A program made the translations under genes and the position numbers. The notes beneath the pieces are model-generated. The model ran no database searches. It was not told the DNA's origin and was given only the letters and a program-made list of their open reading frames with translations. 64,000 nucleotides of DNA from CAZXSK01 sp964642855 (GTDB lineage: Bacteria; Planctomycetota; Phycisphaerae; SM23-33), in the NCBI GenBank assembly GCA_964642855.1, contig CAZXSK010000003.1, positions 1 to 64,000 on the forward strand, written 5' to 3'. Each line of letters begins with the position of its first letter. The stretch's first letter is position 1. Below are positions 15,809 through 24,660 of this stretch, in pieces.

Positions 15809-17536
15809 TCACTGGGGCTTGCTGTCTCTGAGGCTCCGCAGTCGCTGCATCATGTTCCAGCCGCCGGTGACGTTGTATACATCGGACCGGCCACGGTTCA
15901 TGAGCATCCGCTGGGCGACGTAGCTGCGATACCCGCCCGCGCAGTGCACGTACAACGGCCCGTCGGAGGGTACCTCGTCCGCTCGCTGGCGAAGCTCATC
16001 GACCGGAATGTGTATCGCCTCGTCCAGGTGACCGGCTTCGTATTCTTTCATCGTGCGAACGTCCAGCACCGTGCCCTCCTCGCGCTCGATGCGCTCGAGC
16101 AGGGCCTGCGGTGAGATCAGCGGCATCACGCCGCGCAGATCGTTGGAAGCTGCGAATCCCGCCTGGATCTCCAGGTCCTTCGCCGAGCCGAACGGCGGCG
16201 CGTAGGAGAGGTCGAGGTGTTCGAGATCTTCCACGGTCATGCCGCCCTGGATGGCCGTGGCGATTACGTCGATGCGTTTGTCCGCACCCTCTCCTCCCAC
16301 GGCCTGTGCGCCGAGAATCCGGCCGGAGGGGGTCTCGTAGACCAGCTTCAGCAGCAGCGGCTCGGCCCCGGGGTAATAGCCTGCATGGCTCTGGCCAGGA
16401 ATGTAGAGTACGGCGGCATCGAGGTTTTCTTCGCGGGCTGCTTTCTCGCTGAGTCCCGTCGCAGCGGCCATCATCTCGCCAACACGGACGCCTGCCGTGC
16501 CGAGAACTCCCTTCAGATGCAGGCGCGCGGGCGACTGGTCCTCGTGGCCCAGCAGGTCCAGCGCGGCATTGGCACCGGCGGCCCGGCCCGCCTTGTTGGC
16601 CGGACCGGCCAGGGGAATGTTCACCGGCTTGTTGAGGACGGCATGCATTGTTTCGCTGTTGTCACCGGCGGCGTAGATCGACGGATCGCTGGTACGCTGG
16701 AGATCGTCGACTGCGATTGCGCCGGTCTTGCCCAGGTTCAGTCCGGCCGATTTGGCCAGCTCCACGTTCGGCTTGACACCCGCGGCGACGATGCCGATAT
16801 CAAAGGGGATCTCCCGACCCGAGGTGGTCCTGGCCACCGTTTCGCCCTCCCGCACGAAAATTTCAGCTACGGCGTCGCCGAGATGGACGGTTGCACCGGC
16901 ATCTTCGAGTGACTGCTGGATCGGCTGGGCCATCTCCGGATCGAGCGAGAGCATCACCTGCCGGGCGAGTTCCACAACCGTCACCTGCATGCCACGACGC
17001 AGGAACTGTTCGGCTGTCTCCAGGCCGATGTAGCCGGCTCCGATGACCAGGGCACGGTCGCCGGGGGCAGCATCCGACTGGCCGAATGCCAGGCCGGCGA
17101 GGTAATCGGTGATCGCATCGACGTCGGGGACCGTCCGGACGGTGAAGATATTCTCACGATGAATGCCCTCGATGGGAGGCTCGGTGGCGAGCGTCCCGGT
17201 CGCGAGGATCAGTCGATCGTAGGAGAGCTCTTCGGTGTCTCCGCCGGGCAGCGCGAGAGTGGCTGTCTGCTCGTCGCGGTCGATGCGGATCACGCGGGTA
17301 TTGACGCGCAAGTCGATATCGAATCGGCGGGCGAACATCTTGGCTGAAACGACAAACAGGTTCTCCCGCTGGGCGATTTCGCCGCCGAGATAGTAGGGCA
17401 ACCCGCAGTTAGCGAAGCTGATGTACGGTCCGGCTTCGACGAGGACAATTTCGACGTTTTCGGTGGTCCGACGGGCCTTGGCCGCGGCCGATGCACCTGC
17501 AGCGACGCCACCGACGATCACGATGCGTTTCTTCAT
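15809..17536 (-). CDS. CoA-disulfide reductase fused to rhodanese
   Basis: This is a flavoprotein of 575 residues. Residues 1-460 form an FAD/NAD(P)H disulfide reductase: GGVAAGASAAAKARR (FAD), the active-site Cys in SFANCGLPYYLGG (single-Cys CoADR/NPSR class), VIGAGYIGLETAEQ (NAD(P)H) and a dimerisation domain. Residues 470-570 form a rhodanese with its Cys in HCAGGYRS. Such CoADR-Rhd proteins reduce CoA-persulfide or polysulfide. The upstream genes encode a small Cys membrane protein and a two-Cys ArsR-type regulator, which supports sulfane-sulfur stress or use. The ATG at 17536 is preceded by CGGAGAAACG. Confidence 0.9.
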   Translation of the reverse strand: MKKRIVIVGGVAAGASAAAKARRTTENVEIVLVEAGPYISFANCGLPYYLGGEIAQRENLFVVSAKMFARRFDIDLRVNTRVIRIDRDEQTATLALPGGDTEELSYDRLILATGTLATEPPIEGIHRENIFTVRTVPDVDAITDYLAGLAFGQSDAAPGDRALVIGAGYIGLETAEQFLRRGMQVTVVELARQVMLSLDPEMAQPIQQSLEDAGATVHLGDAVAEIFVREGETVARTTSGREIPFDIGIVAAGVKPNVELAKSAGLNLGKTGAIAVDDLQRTSDPSIYAAGDNSETMHAVLNKPVNIPLAGPANKAGRAAGANAALDLLGHEDQSPARLHLKGVLGTAGVRVGEMMAAATGLSEKAAREENLDAAVLYIPGQSHAGYYPGAEPLLLKLVYETPSGRILGAQAVGGEGADKRIDVIATAIQGGMTVEDLEHLDLSYAPPFGSAKDLEIQAGFAASNDLRGVMPLISPQALLERIEREEGTVLDVRTMKEYEAGHLDEAIHIPVDELRQRADEVPSDGPLYVHCAGGYRSYVAQRMLMNRGRSDVYNVTGGWNMMQRLRSLRDSKPQ

Positions 17537-17560
17537 GGAGCGTTTCTCCGGGTGAGAGAG

Positions 17561-17746
17561 TCAGGAAGTACCGAGGGCATACGCGACGGCCCCGCCAAAG
17601 CAGGCACCGGCGACGATGGAGAAGACCAGGTTGGCCTTGACGTTGCAGGTTCCGCCTGAGCAGGCCCTCGCCCGTCCCAGGACAAAGCCGCCGATCGCTC
17701 CGAGTGACGCCCCGAGAAGGATTCGCAGTGCCGTTTCTATCCACAT
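17561..17746 (-). CDS. Small Cys-containing membrane protein (DUF6132-like)
   Basis: This is a 61-residue inner-membrane protein with two hydrophobic helices (LRILLGASLGAIGGFVLG and LVFSIVAGACFGGAVAYAL) joined by a loop RARACSGGTCNVKAN with a CxxxxC pair. The loop matches the CxxGTC pattern of DUF6132-type proteins. It lies between a two-Cys ArsR regulator (2 bases upstream) and CoADR-rhodanese (24 bases downstream), so it could carry or pass a sulfur or thiol group at the membrane; this is inference. The ATG at 17746 with AGAGG upstream is preferred to a longer reading inside the regulator gene. Confidence 0.7.
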   Translation of the reverse strand: MWIETALRILLGASLGAIGGFVLGRARACSGGTCNVKANLVFSIVAGACFGGAVAYALGTS

Positions 17747-17748
17747 GG

Positions 17749-18069
17749 TCAGGACCTCTCCGAATGGGTTCGGGCCTGCAGACATCGCACGAGATTTCGG
17801 GCGATATCGTTGGCTACCTCATAGTAGACCTTTCTGCCCCTTCGCGTTCGCGAGACGATCCCCCGCGCCTGCATTTGCGAGAGGTGCTGGCTGACGGCGT
17901 TTGGGGCCATCTCCAGCGACTCGGCAAGCTCCCCGACGGCCAGGGACTTCTCCGACAGCAGGCAGACGAGCATCAGCCGCTGTGGATGCCCGAGCACGCG
18001 CAGAATGCCGGCTACCTGGTCGAACGTATCCCGGCAGGAGGGACTGAATGGGACCTCTTGATCAATCAT
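17749..18069 (-). CDS. ArsR-family regulator, SqrR/BigR persulfide-sensor type
   Basis: This is a 106-residue winged-helix repressor. LGHPQRLMLVCLLSE places a Cys at residue 36, VGELAESLEMAPNAVSQHL is the DNA-reading helix, and NLVRCLQA places a second Cys at residue 96. The RLMLVC cysteine plus a C-terminal Cys, without the ELCVCDL metal box, is the arrangement of SqrR/BigR, which form a tetrasulfide link when persulfides accumulate. It is the first gene of an operon ending in CoADR-rhodanese, whose substrate would be persulfides. The two Cys are seen; the sensing role is inferred from family and context. Confidence 0.85.
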   Translation of the reverse strand: MIDQEVPFSPSCRDTFDQVAGILRVLGHPQRLMLVCLLSEKSLAVGELAESLEMAPNAVSQHLSQMQARGIVSRTRRGRKVYYEVANDIARNLVRCLQARTHSERS

Positions 18070-18070
18070 G

Positions 18071-18096
18071 CTATCACACTATCACAAGTGTTTGAT
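18071..18096. promoter_or_regulatory. Candidate operator of the two-Cys ArsR regulator
   Basis: Immediately upstream of the regulator start lies a tandem direct repeat CTATCACA-CTATCACA (18071-18086), running into an imperfect palindrome ATCACAAGTGTTTGAT (18081-18096). On the minus strand a TTGCAC box lies just beyond it (18100-18105). ArsR-type repressors bind such AT-rich palindromes over the promoter. Confidence 0.4.
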
Positions 18097-18159
18097 ATGT
18101 GCAACCGGATTCCCAGCCCCTTGTTGCCCGGCGAGGGATTGAGAGTGACGAACGCCGCG

Positions 18160-19755
18160 CTAGCGAACACGAAACGCGAGAATCGTACGGTCATCGGTCT
18201 GGGCGGCGTCCTGAACGAAGCGGCCCACGTTCTCGTTGACCCGCTTGACGAGGTGGTCAGCGGTCTCCACCGGATAGGAACCAAGCACTTCCTCCGCACG
18301 CTCAGCTGTGAACATCTCGCCGTCCGGGTTGACCGCCTCGATCAGCCCGTCGGTAGCCAGCAGCATCATGTCGCCACGCGCCAGCTCCAGATGATCCACC
18401 TCGAGTTCCAGGTCTTCAATCACCCCGAGCACCATCGCCTTGCCGCCGGTGAGGGAGAGAGGCGTGCGGTCACCATCGCGAGGGATATACCACGGGCGCG
18501 GGTTGTGGCCGGCGTTGACATACGTCAGCGTCCGGGTATGGCGGTCGTACTCCGCAACGACCACCGCGGCAAAGCTCCCCTCCGGGGTGAACCGACAAAG
18601 CAGCACGTTCAGCTGACGCACGAAATCCAGCATCGTGTGGCCGTCGCGAACCCAGGAGACGAACGCGGTCTTGATGATCGCCGTGACAAACGCAGCGGCC
18701 ATGCCGTGTCCGCTGACATCGGCGAACACGATCGCAACGCGGCGATCGTCCATCGGCTGGACGTCGAAGTAGTCGCCGCCTACCTCTTCCTCCGGTACGA
18801 AACTCGACGCCCACTCGATGTCGTCGGGGAAAGGCATCTTCGCGGTCGAGGGGAGCATACTCTCCTGGATCCCGGCTGCCCGACGGAGATCACTGCTGAT
18901 GTTCCGGGCATGTCTGCGGAGCTCTTCGTTGGCCTTGGCCAGCCGGTGGGCTTTCTCCTCATTGTCATACTCCACGCTGCCCACGGTCATCAGTGAGAGA
19001 TAGACCAGGGCGAACAGCACCCCCACTTCCAGCAGTGTCGCCCCCACCAGCACCCAGCGGTAGGGCATCGCCCAGTAGATCAGGAAGGGGATGGCTGCAA
19101 CCCCGGCGGCGATCGCGGCGTAGCGCGGAGCGGCAAGGAAGATCGCCCGGTGATCGCGAAACCGTCTCTGCCTGCCTTCGAACCACTTGACGACCCGCGA
19201 AAACCTGGTCAGGCAGTACGTGTATTGCACGGACAGCGTCTTGCCTTCGATGCGGGCGTTCGTACAGGCGTGCATCAGTCCGTCCGGGCTCAGCAGGTGG
19301 CGAGTGAGTCGGCACGGCCTGCGGTCATCGCTGGGGGGCTGTTTTCCGCAGGCATGAATCAGCAGGAGGATGTCGGCTACCTGGTTCTGCTCCAGCCTGG
19401 CGTCCAGAACCATTCGGCGGATCCCACGCTCCAGCAGCAACCGGCCTACCCGCGGGCAGCCATCGAGCCGAATATCGCCGTCCGGCGATTCCACAGCAAT
19501 GGGTTGGCCGTCGCCCGAAAGAACAACGCGAAGAGGCAACTCAACCCAACCCAGCGCGCGGGCGGCGGGGATGGCTTCTTCCTCGACCCACCGGCTGAAA
19601 TGCTGGACCTCCGCCCAGAGTGGCGTGAAGCGCGAAGTCAGGCGAGCGATCTTCACGCGGAATGCCTCTCCAGCGGCGATGGACCTGCCCCTGTCTCTGA
19701 CTTCCACGTTGACAGGCGCGTCCTTAGCAGCGTCTTGTGTCATCGGAACGTCCAT
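18160..19755 (-). CDS. Membrane-bound PP2C-type (SpoIIE/RsbU) serine phosphatase
   Basis: The protein has 531 residues. An N-terminal cytoplasmic region of about 215 residues of unknown fold is followed by two membrane helices (YAAIAAGVAAIPFLIYW and WVLVGATLLEVGVLFALVY), a short coiled-coil linker and a SpoIIE-type phosphatase domain. Catalytic metal-site motifs are EVGGDYFDV, FADVSGHGMAAAFVTA, NAGHNPRP and LLATDGLIEA. Phosphatases of this class dephosphorylate anti-sigma-factor antagonists (STAS proteins). No partner STAS or kinase gene lies nearby, so the target is unknown. It may be an envelope-stress sensor. Confidence 0.88.
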   Translation of the reverse strand: MDVPMTQDAAKDAPVNVEVRDRGRSIAAGEAFRVKIARLTSRFTPLWAEVQHFSRWVEEEAIPAARALGWVELPLRVVLSGDGQPIAVESPDGDIRLDGCPRVGRLLLERGIRRMVLDARLEQNQVADILLLIHACGKQPPSDDRRPCRLTRHLLSPDGLMHACTNARIEGKTLSVQYTYCLTRFSRVVKWFEGRQRRFRDHRAIFLAAPRYAAIAAGVAAIPFLIYWAMPYRWVLVGATLLEVGVLFALVYLSLMTVGSVEYDNEEKAHRLAKANEELRRHARNISSDLRRAAGIQESMLPSTAKMPFPDDIEWASSFVPEEEVGGDYFDVQPMDDRRVAIVFADVSGHGMAAAFVTAIIKTAFVSWVRDGHTMLDFVRQLNVLLCRFTPEGSFAAVVVAEYDRHTRTLTYVNAGHNPRPWYIPRDGDRTPLSLTGGKAMVLGVIEDLELEVDHLELARGDMMLLATDGLIEAVNPDGEMFTAERAEEVLGSYPVETADHLVKRVNENVGRFVQDAAQTDDRTILAFRVR

Positions 19756-19869
19756 GGTTCTCTGCGCGGCGGCCCGGTGGAGCGAAGCTCACAACCCGTG
19801 CCCGCGTTCCATCAAAACGTCCTGTAGCACCCGATCGTTCCGTGACTTGTCCCAACAAGGGAGCTTCAG

Positions 19870-22064
19870 TCATGACTTGAGCAACATGACTTCCAGTGGC
19901 TGCATTTCCACGTCAGGGCCCACTTCCCTACCGGTCAGCGCGTCGGTGAGCTGCTCTCCGCCGGGAGTGGGGATCGTCACAAGTTGCTTGCTCTCGGTCA
20001 GATTGACCATCGCGTAGCCGGCGATTTCGTCGCTGCCGGGCTTGCTCCGCGGAACCACGATCACCCGGTCGGAACCGTAGGCGACCGGTTCGATGCGTGC
20101 CTGCATCATCAACTGGTCGACCAGCCAGAGGTAGGAAGCCGGGTCCACCTGGCAGCCCAGCGTGATCACCGTGCCCTTGCCGTAACGGTTCTGGACCGCT
20201 GCGACCTCACCGTCTCCGTACCCGCCGGCCTGGTCGTACTTGTAGAAGGCGATCGGCTCGCCGGTGGTGGGCTTGAATCCCTCGCACCAGTTGCGGGTCG
20301 GGCAGTCGACGCCTTCGGTGAAGTCTACCTCGACGTGCTTCTCCTGCCACTGAACGGTGAAGCGAAGCGAGCTTTCCGCGCCGATCAGCTCCTCCAGGCC
20401 ATTGAATTCCTGATCGCGCGGGCAGGTGAATTCCTCGGTGCGATAGCCTGTGAGAGGCCCGAGCAGCAGGCGTCCACCATCGCGGACCCACTGCTTGATT
20501 CGCTCCATCGTCTCTTTCGGCACGATGGGCATCAGCGGCATGAGAAGCACCTTGTAGCGCGACAGGTCGGCGTGGTCGTCGATGACATCCCGCCACACGT
20601 GCGCCTTGACCAGCGGCTGGTAGTAATCGTCCCGCCATCGCGTGAGGTACTGCATGTCATCGTCGATGGGGTCAATGCTCAGCCCCCAGGCCGCCTCGTT
20701 GGAGAGCATGATCGCCACGCCCGGCGTCTGGGGCGGATTGGCCATCAGCCAGTCCGANNNNNNNNNNNNNNNNNNNNNNNNNNNNNNNNNNNNNNNNNNN
20801 NNNNNNNNNNNNNNNNNNNNNNNNNNNNNNNNNNNNNNNNNNNNNNNNNNNNNNNNNAGAGCATGATCGCCACGCCCGGCGTCTGGGGCGGATTGGCCAT
20901 CAGCCAGTCCGATTGCTCGGCGTACTGCGATGCGAGGTTCTTCCAGGCGTCCACGTTGGGTCGCCACTTGCCTGTAGCCGTCACGTGCGTGCCGTGCTGC
21001 ATCTCCTGGCCGGCCCAGTGCTGGCGCCACTGCCAGAACAGCGTCATCGACCCGCCCAACGCGGTGGACATCCAGCTGATCGCCTGAACACCCCTGCCGT
21101 TGTGGTGGATGTTCCACTGCCGCCCGCCTCCGGACCAGTTGGGCGCCGTCTCCAACAGCCAATACGGACGATTCTTCTCGGCCCGCATGCGGTCGAAATA
21201 CATCAGGTTCCAGTCGTAGTGATCCACATCCTTGTACAGGCTGTGGCCGACCGCGTCGAACAGGCGATTGTGCTGGAACCAGTGCATACCCAACCCGCCG
21301 GTCATGTTTGAAGTGATCGGCTTGTCCGATCCCTTGCGGATGATCTCCACCTGGTTGCGGATGTAGTCGGTCCAGCCGTCGCTGTTGAACCGGGCGATGG
21401 CCATGATCAAGGACGGGTGATGGCGCTCCGGGACCTCGATCGAACCCACGCTGGCGGTGGGCATGGGAATCTGCTCGAACGAGTCGTAGGCCTGCGACCA
21501 GAACTCCAGGCCCCAGGTTTCGTTGAGGTTCTCGATTGTCCCGTACCGCTCCTTGAGCCATTCGTGGAAGTATCCGCGTGTCTCTTCGCTGAAGTCGCGG
21601 CCGGCCATTTCGTTGTCGATCTGCCAGCTGTGCAGGGCGGGGTGGCCGGCGAAGGCTTCGACCATTTTCGAAACGATGCCCGCGCACAGCTTGCGGTACT
21701 TCCTGCTGTGGTGGTTGTAGTGCTTGCGCATTCCATGCGTCGCGACGCCGGACACCTTGGTCTGAAGCACCTCGGGGTACTTGCTCGTCAGCCATGCCGG
21801 AGGTGCGGCCGTGGGGGTTCCGACCTGTACGCCGATGCCGGCTTCGGCGAGTTGATCCATGATCTCCATCGCCCAGTCGAATTCGTACTTGGCCTCTTCG
21901 GGCTCGAACCGGTGCCATGCAAACTCGAACAGCCGGACCATGTTGAAGCCCAGTTCCTTCATTCGCGCGATGTCTTTGGGCCATTCTTGGGACGGCCACA
22001 TCTCGGGGTACCAACTGGCTCCGATTCTCACCATGTCGTCAGGCTGGTAGTTCGTGTTGCTCAC
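19870..22064 (-). CDS. GH42 beta-galactosidase (interrupted only by an assembly gap)
   Basis: This is a cytosolic glycoside hydrolase of family 42, acting on beta-galactosides. It starts at GTG 22064 (AAAGGA upstream). The barrel begins MVRIGASWYPEMWP. The acid/base Glu lies in HSWQIDNEMAG (residue 152) and the nucleophile in YWLLETAPNWSGGG (residue 305). The A-type trimerisation and C-terminal beta domains follow. A run of 100 N (20758-20857) and a repeated 55-bp block split the reading frame. Removing 155 bases restores one continuous frame of 679 residues, the normal GH42 length, so the gene is intact in the organism. No signal peptide. Confidence 0.92.
20703..20912. repeat. Assembly gap with duplicated 55-bp contig ends
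   Basis: 20703-20757 and 20858-20912 are identical over 55 bp and flank exactly 100 N. An identical overlap of k-mer-like size at both contig ends is what an assembly graph leaves when two contigs are scaffolded without merging. It is not a biological repeat. Confidence 0.93.
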
Positions 22065-22133
22065 GGGAGATTCCTTTGTCTTCAGCGTATGTGCACGGGG
22101 CTTTGCATGTCGTTCGTCAGTACGAAGGCTTTG

Positions 22134-23894
22134 CTACTGCTGCTCTTTGTAGGGCGGGGTGAACAAGCCGCTTCCTCCAGGCCGAGCTTTGTCGCCTCCC
22201 TCGCCGAACTGCTTGGCGGTGGAGGAGAATCTGCCGGTATCGATTTCGTGGGGAGGCCGCACCGGCTGCTTCTCCGGAAACGTCTCCACATGGATCGTCT
22301 GGGTGGGGAAGGCGAACTCCACGCCCAGTTCGTCGGCCAGTCTGGTGATTTCCAGGAACACGTTCTGGCGCTCGACCAGTTCGGTCGACCAGTCAGGAAC
22401 TTTGACGAAGAAGTAGAGCATGATCTTCAGCCCGCTGTCGCCGAAATCGTTGAACACCACGTGGAAGTAGTCCTTCCGGGTGTTCGGGTTGGCTTTGATG
22501 ATGTTCTTGATGCCTTCCAGGAAGGCTTCCATCTTCTCCGCCGGCGTGTCGTAGGTCACGTCGATGGTGGTCAACACGCGACGGTACTCGCGCATGCCCA
22601 TGTTGTCCACGCCGGAGGTAGCGATGAAGCTGTTGGGCACGGAAATCACGGAATTGTAGAACGTGCGGATCTTGGTCGTCCGGAAGCCGATGTCCTCGAC
22701 GGTTCCCTCGTAGTCTCCGATGACGATCCAGTGACCCACCTGGAAAGGCCGGTCCAGCATGATCGTGATCGACCCGAAGAAGTTAGCCAAGGTGTCCTTG
22801 GCTGCCAGCGCCACAGCCAGACCGCCGATGCCAAGACCAGCCAGCAGCGAGAAGACCTCGATGCCCAGGTTCTGGGCACAGACGAGCACGCCGAAGATGA
22901 CGATGAACGTCTTGAGGCTGTTGGAGATCAGCTTCACGAGTTGATCGTCAAGCTTGCTGGGAGTTCGATCTGCCCGACACCGGAGGTAGTCCCCAAAGAC
23001 ATTCGCCAGCCGGTAGAACAGCCAGATCAGCCCCACCGCCAGGAGGATCTGGAGGATGACGTTCATCACGTTCAGCGCGACGTCCTTCAGCCTCAGGATC
23101 CGCAGGGCGAAGAACCAGATCGCCGTTGCAGCGAGCAGACCGACCGGGCTCTTGAGCGCCTCGACCATTTTCTCGTCCCAGTCGCTGCGGGTCCGGCTTG
23201 AGAGGCGCTGAATCAGGTACATCAGTCCGCCGGCGACGGCCCGCATCGTCAGGCCGATGAAGATGGCGACCAGCAGGCCGATCCACTGCCAGACCCGGAC
23301 AGTGAGGAACGGTTCCCTCGCCCAGGATGGCAGCTTTCGTTCGATCCATGGCTCGCGGTAGGCAGCTCCGCCGCCGCTGCCTTCGAGAAGAGGCAGGTGC
23401 TTGACCTTTTCGTAGAAGGTGGCTGCCCTGGCGACGGTGTCAGCCGAGAACAGGAACTCGCCCTCCCGCTCGCCGGAGTTCATTCTCACGATCGTGATTT
23501 CCGTGTCTTTGAGGCGCCAGCGGCTGGGCGGGCCTCCCTCGGTTTCTTCCGAGGGGATCATGTCGTAGTCGATGACTATCACCCGATCGATGACCTCTTT
23601 GAGAAAGATCGCCGCTTCGCTGCCGGTTTCATCCCTCGTGAGCACCGGGAGCTCCGAGAGGTCGAGACAACGGACCGCATCGTCCAGGCGTGCGATGAGT
23701 TTGGGGTCAACGGTCTCCACGCCGCGCTTGTAGTCCTGCATCGCTTCCATGAAGCTCTGCATGGTGTCGCGGGGGCTTTCGGTCTTCAGCGGCGCAAGCG
23801 GACCGGCGGCGATAGCAGGCAAGCCACCTGAGACCAGCCCCCCCAACAGCGCCACAGCTGCCAGGGTCCGTCGACATCGGTTAACAGAGATCAT
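22134..23894 (-). CDS. MscS-family mechanosensitive channel with periplasmic N-terminal domain
   Basis: This is a membrane channel of about 586 residues. A signal peptide (to about residue 30) is followed by about 190 residues of soluble, probably periplasmic, sequence, then about five membrane helices. The last is the pore helix with the glycine/alanine pattern GLGIGGLAVALAAKDTLANFFGS of MscS TM3. The beta domain follows (GDYEGTVEDIGFRTTKIRTF, then VPNSFIATS) and then the C-terminal alpha/beta vestibule. These channels release solutes on hypo-osmotic shock. The N-terminal extension makes it an MscK/YnaI-like large form. The start at 23894 has AGGAAGTCA before ATG; 23906 is an alternative. 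Confidence 0.9.
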   Translation of the reverse strand: MISVNRCRRTLAAVALLGGLVSGGLPAIAAGPLAPLKTESPRDTMQSFMEAMQDYKRGVETVDPKLIARLDDAVRCLDLSELPVLTRDETGSEAAIFLKEVIDRVIVIDYDMIPSEETEGGPPSRWRLKDTEITIVRMNSGEREGEFLFSADTVARAATFYEKVKHLPLLEGSGGGAAYREPWIERKLPSWAREPFLTVRVWQWIGLLVAIFIGLTMRAVAGGLMYLIQRLSSRTRSDWDEKMVEALKSPVGLLAATAIWFFALRILRLKDVALNVMNVILQILLAVGLIWLFYRLANVFGDYLRCRADRTPSKLDDQLVKLISNSLKTFIVIFGVLVCAQNLGIEVFSLLAGLGIGGLAVALAAKDTLANFFGSITIMLDRPFQVGHWIVIGDYEGTVEDIGFRTTKIRTFYNSVISVPNSFIATSGVDNMGMREYRRVLTTIDVTYDTPAEKMEAFLEGIKNIIKANPNTRKDYFHVVFNDFGDSGLKIMLYFFVKVPDWSTELVERQNVFLEITRLADELGVEFAFPTQTIHVETFPEKQPVRPPHEIDTGRFSSTAKQFGEGGDKARPGGSGLFTPPYKEQQ

Positions 23895-24660
23895 TGACTT
23901 CCTCATCTGGTTCCGGGAAGGGGTTCTCGTGCGAATTCGTACTATACCCCCCCGCTCGGGAGATGTCACGGGCCCTTGAAGCGGTGCGAACAGCCGCCCC
24001 TGGCGGAACGCCGGCCGAGCGCGATGTGGGCAGGGACATGCACAACTCGGGGCGGATTGGTCTTGACCGACGACGGGGATCCTCGCTAGGATGCCAATTT
24101 GGGAATATTCCGTATGTAACGAGGCGCCGCCGCCCGCAGTGGCATGCGGCGAATTTTACCGTAGCGACGGCCGAACCCATGTATCAGGCAGGCCGTCGGA
24201 CACCCGGTGTTCCCGTCGTGGGTCGATGGCTGGCCTGCGACGAGCGTGTCGCATTCGTCGCCCGACAAGGGAAACTGAGCGGACAAAGGACGTCTGCGGC
24301 ACCGAACACTGATTGATCGTCCCTGGGGACGAGGCCTTCGGGTCATATAGATTCACATGCATGAGCGTTTGAACGCTGTGGGTACGGATACCTGTACATC
24401 GAGTGGCTTCGGGCTGACATCAAAGCTGACTTCGACAGGGCACACCTACAATCGTGAGCGTCTGGAAGCTCTTGATCGAGCGACCGATTGCTTCCGGTGG
24501 CCAGCGGTCCTGCTGACGGGACTGGACTGGCCGGAGTAACCGTACATAGCTGCCTCCAAACCGTTCTGCTGTGATCTGAGTTTCTGCTCCCCACACGAAG
24601 TGTCCTCCCTGCCTGACAGAGGTTCCAAGCCGCGCAGCTGTGCATAAAGGAACCGTTGTC
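23895..24660. other. 766-bp gene-free region with many hairpins (possible structured RNA or long rny leader)
   Basis: No convincing gene lies here. On the plus strand a promoter-like pair stands at 24063-24092 (TTGACC, 18 bases, TAGGAT). From about 24318 onward hairpins follow closely: CGTCCC/GGGACG (24318-24331), GGCC-TTCG-GGTC next to it, AGCGTT/AACGCT near 24365, GGTA-CGGA-TACC near 24381, and GGCCAG/CTGGCC near 24500-24534 with inner GTCC/GGAC. A known RNA class (tmRNA, RNase P, SRP) could not be matched. The region may be a non-coding RNA or the leader of rny. Confidence 0.35.

Noticed and set aside
18071..18086. CTATCACA tandem repeat as the start of a CRISPR array
   Set aside because: Only two 8-bp units without spacers, in a promoter region; no CRISPR array or cas gene is present in the window.
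20703..20912. 55-bp direct repeat as a target-site duplication or att site
   Set aside because: The repeat flanks only an N run of standard scaffolding length and has the size of an assembly k-mer.
19870..22064. GH42 gene read as a frameshifted pseudogene or as two genes
   Set aside because: The frame change is fully explained by 100 N plus a duplicated 55-bp contig end.
24086..24539. Short open frames on both strands before rny
   Set aside because: No ribosome sites, Arg-rich composition and no agreement between possible starts; hairpins explain the region better.
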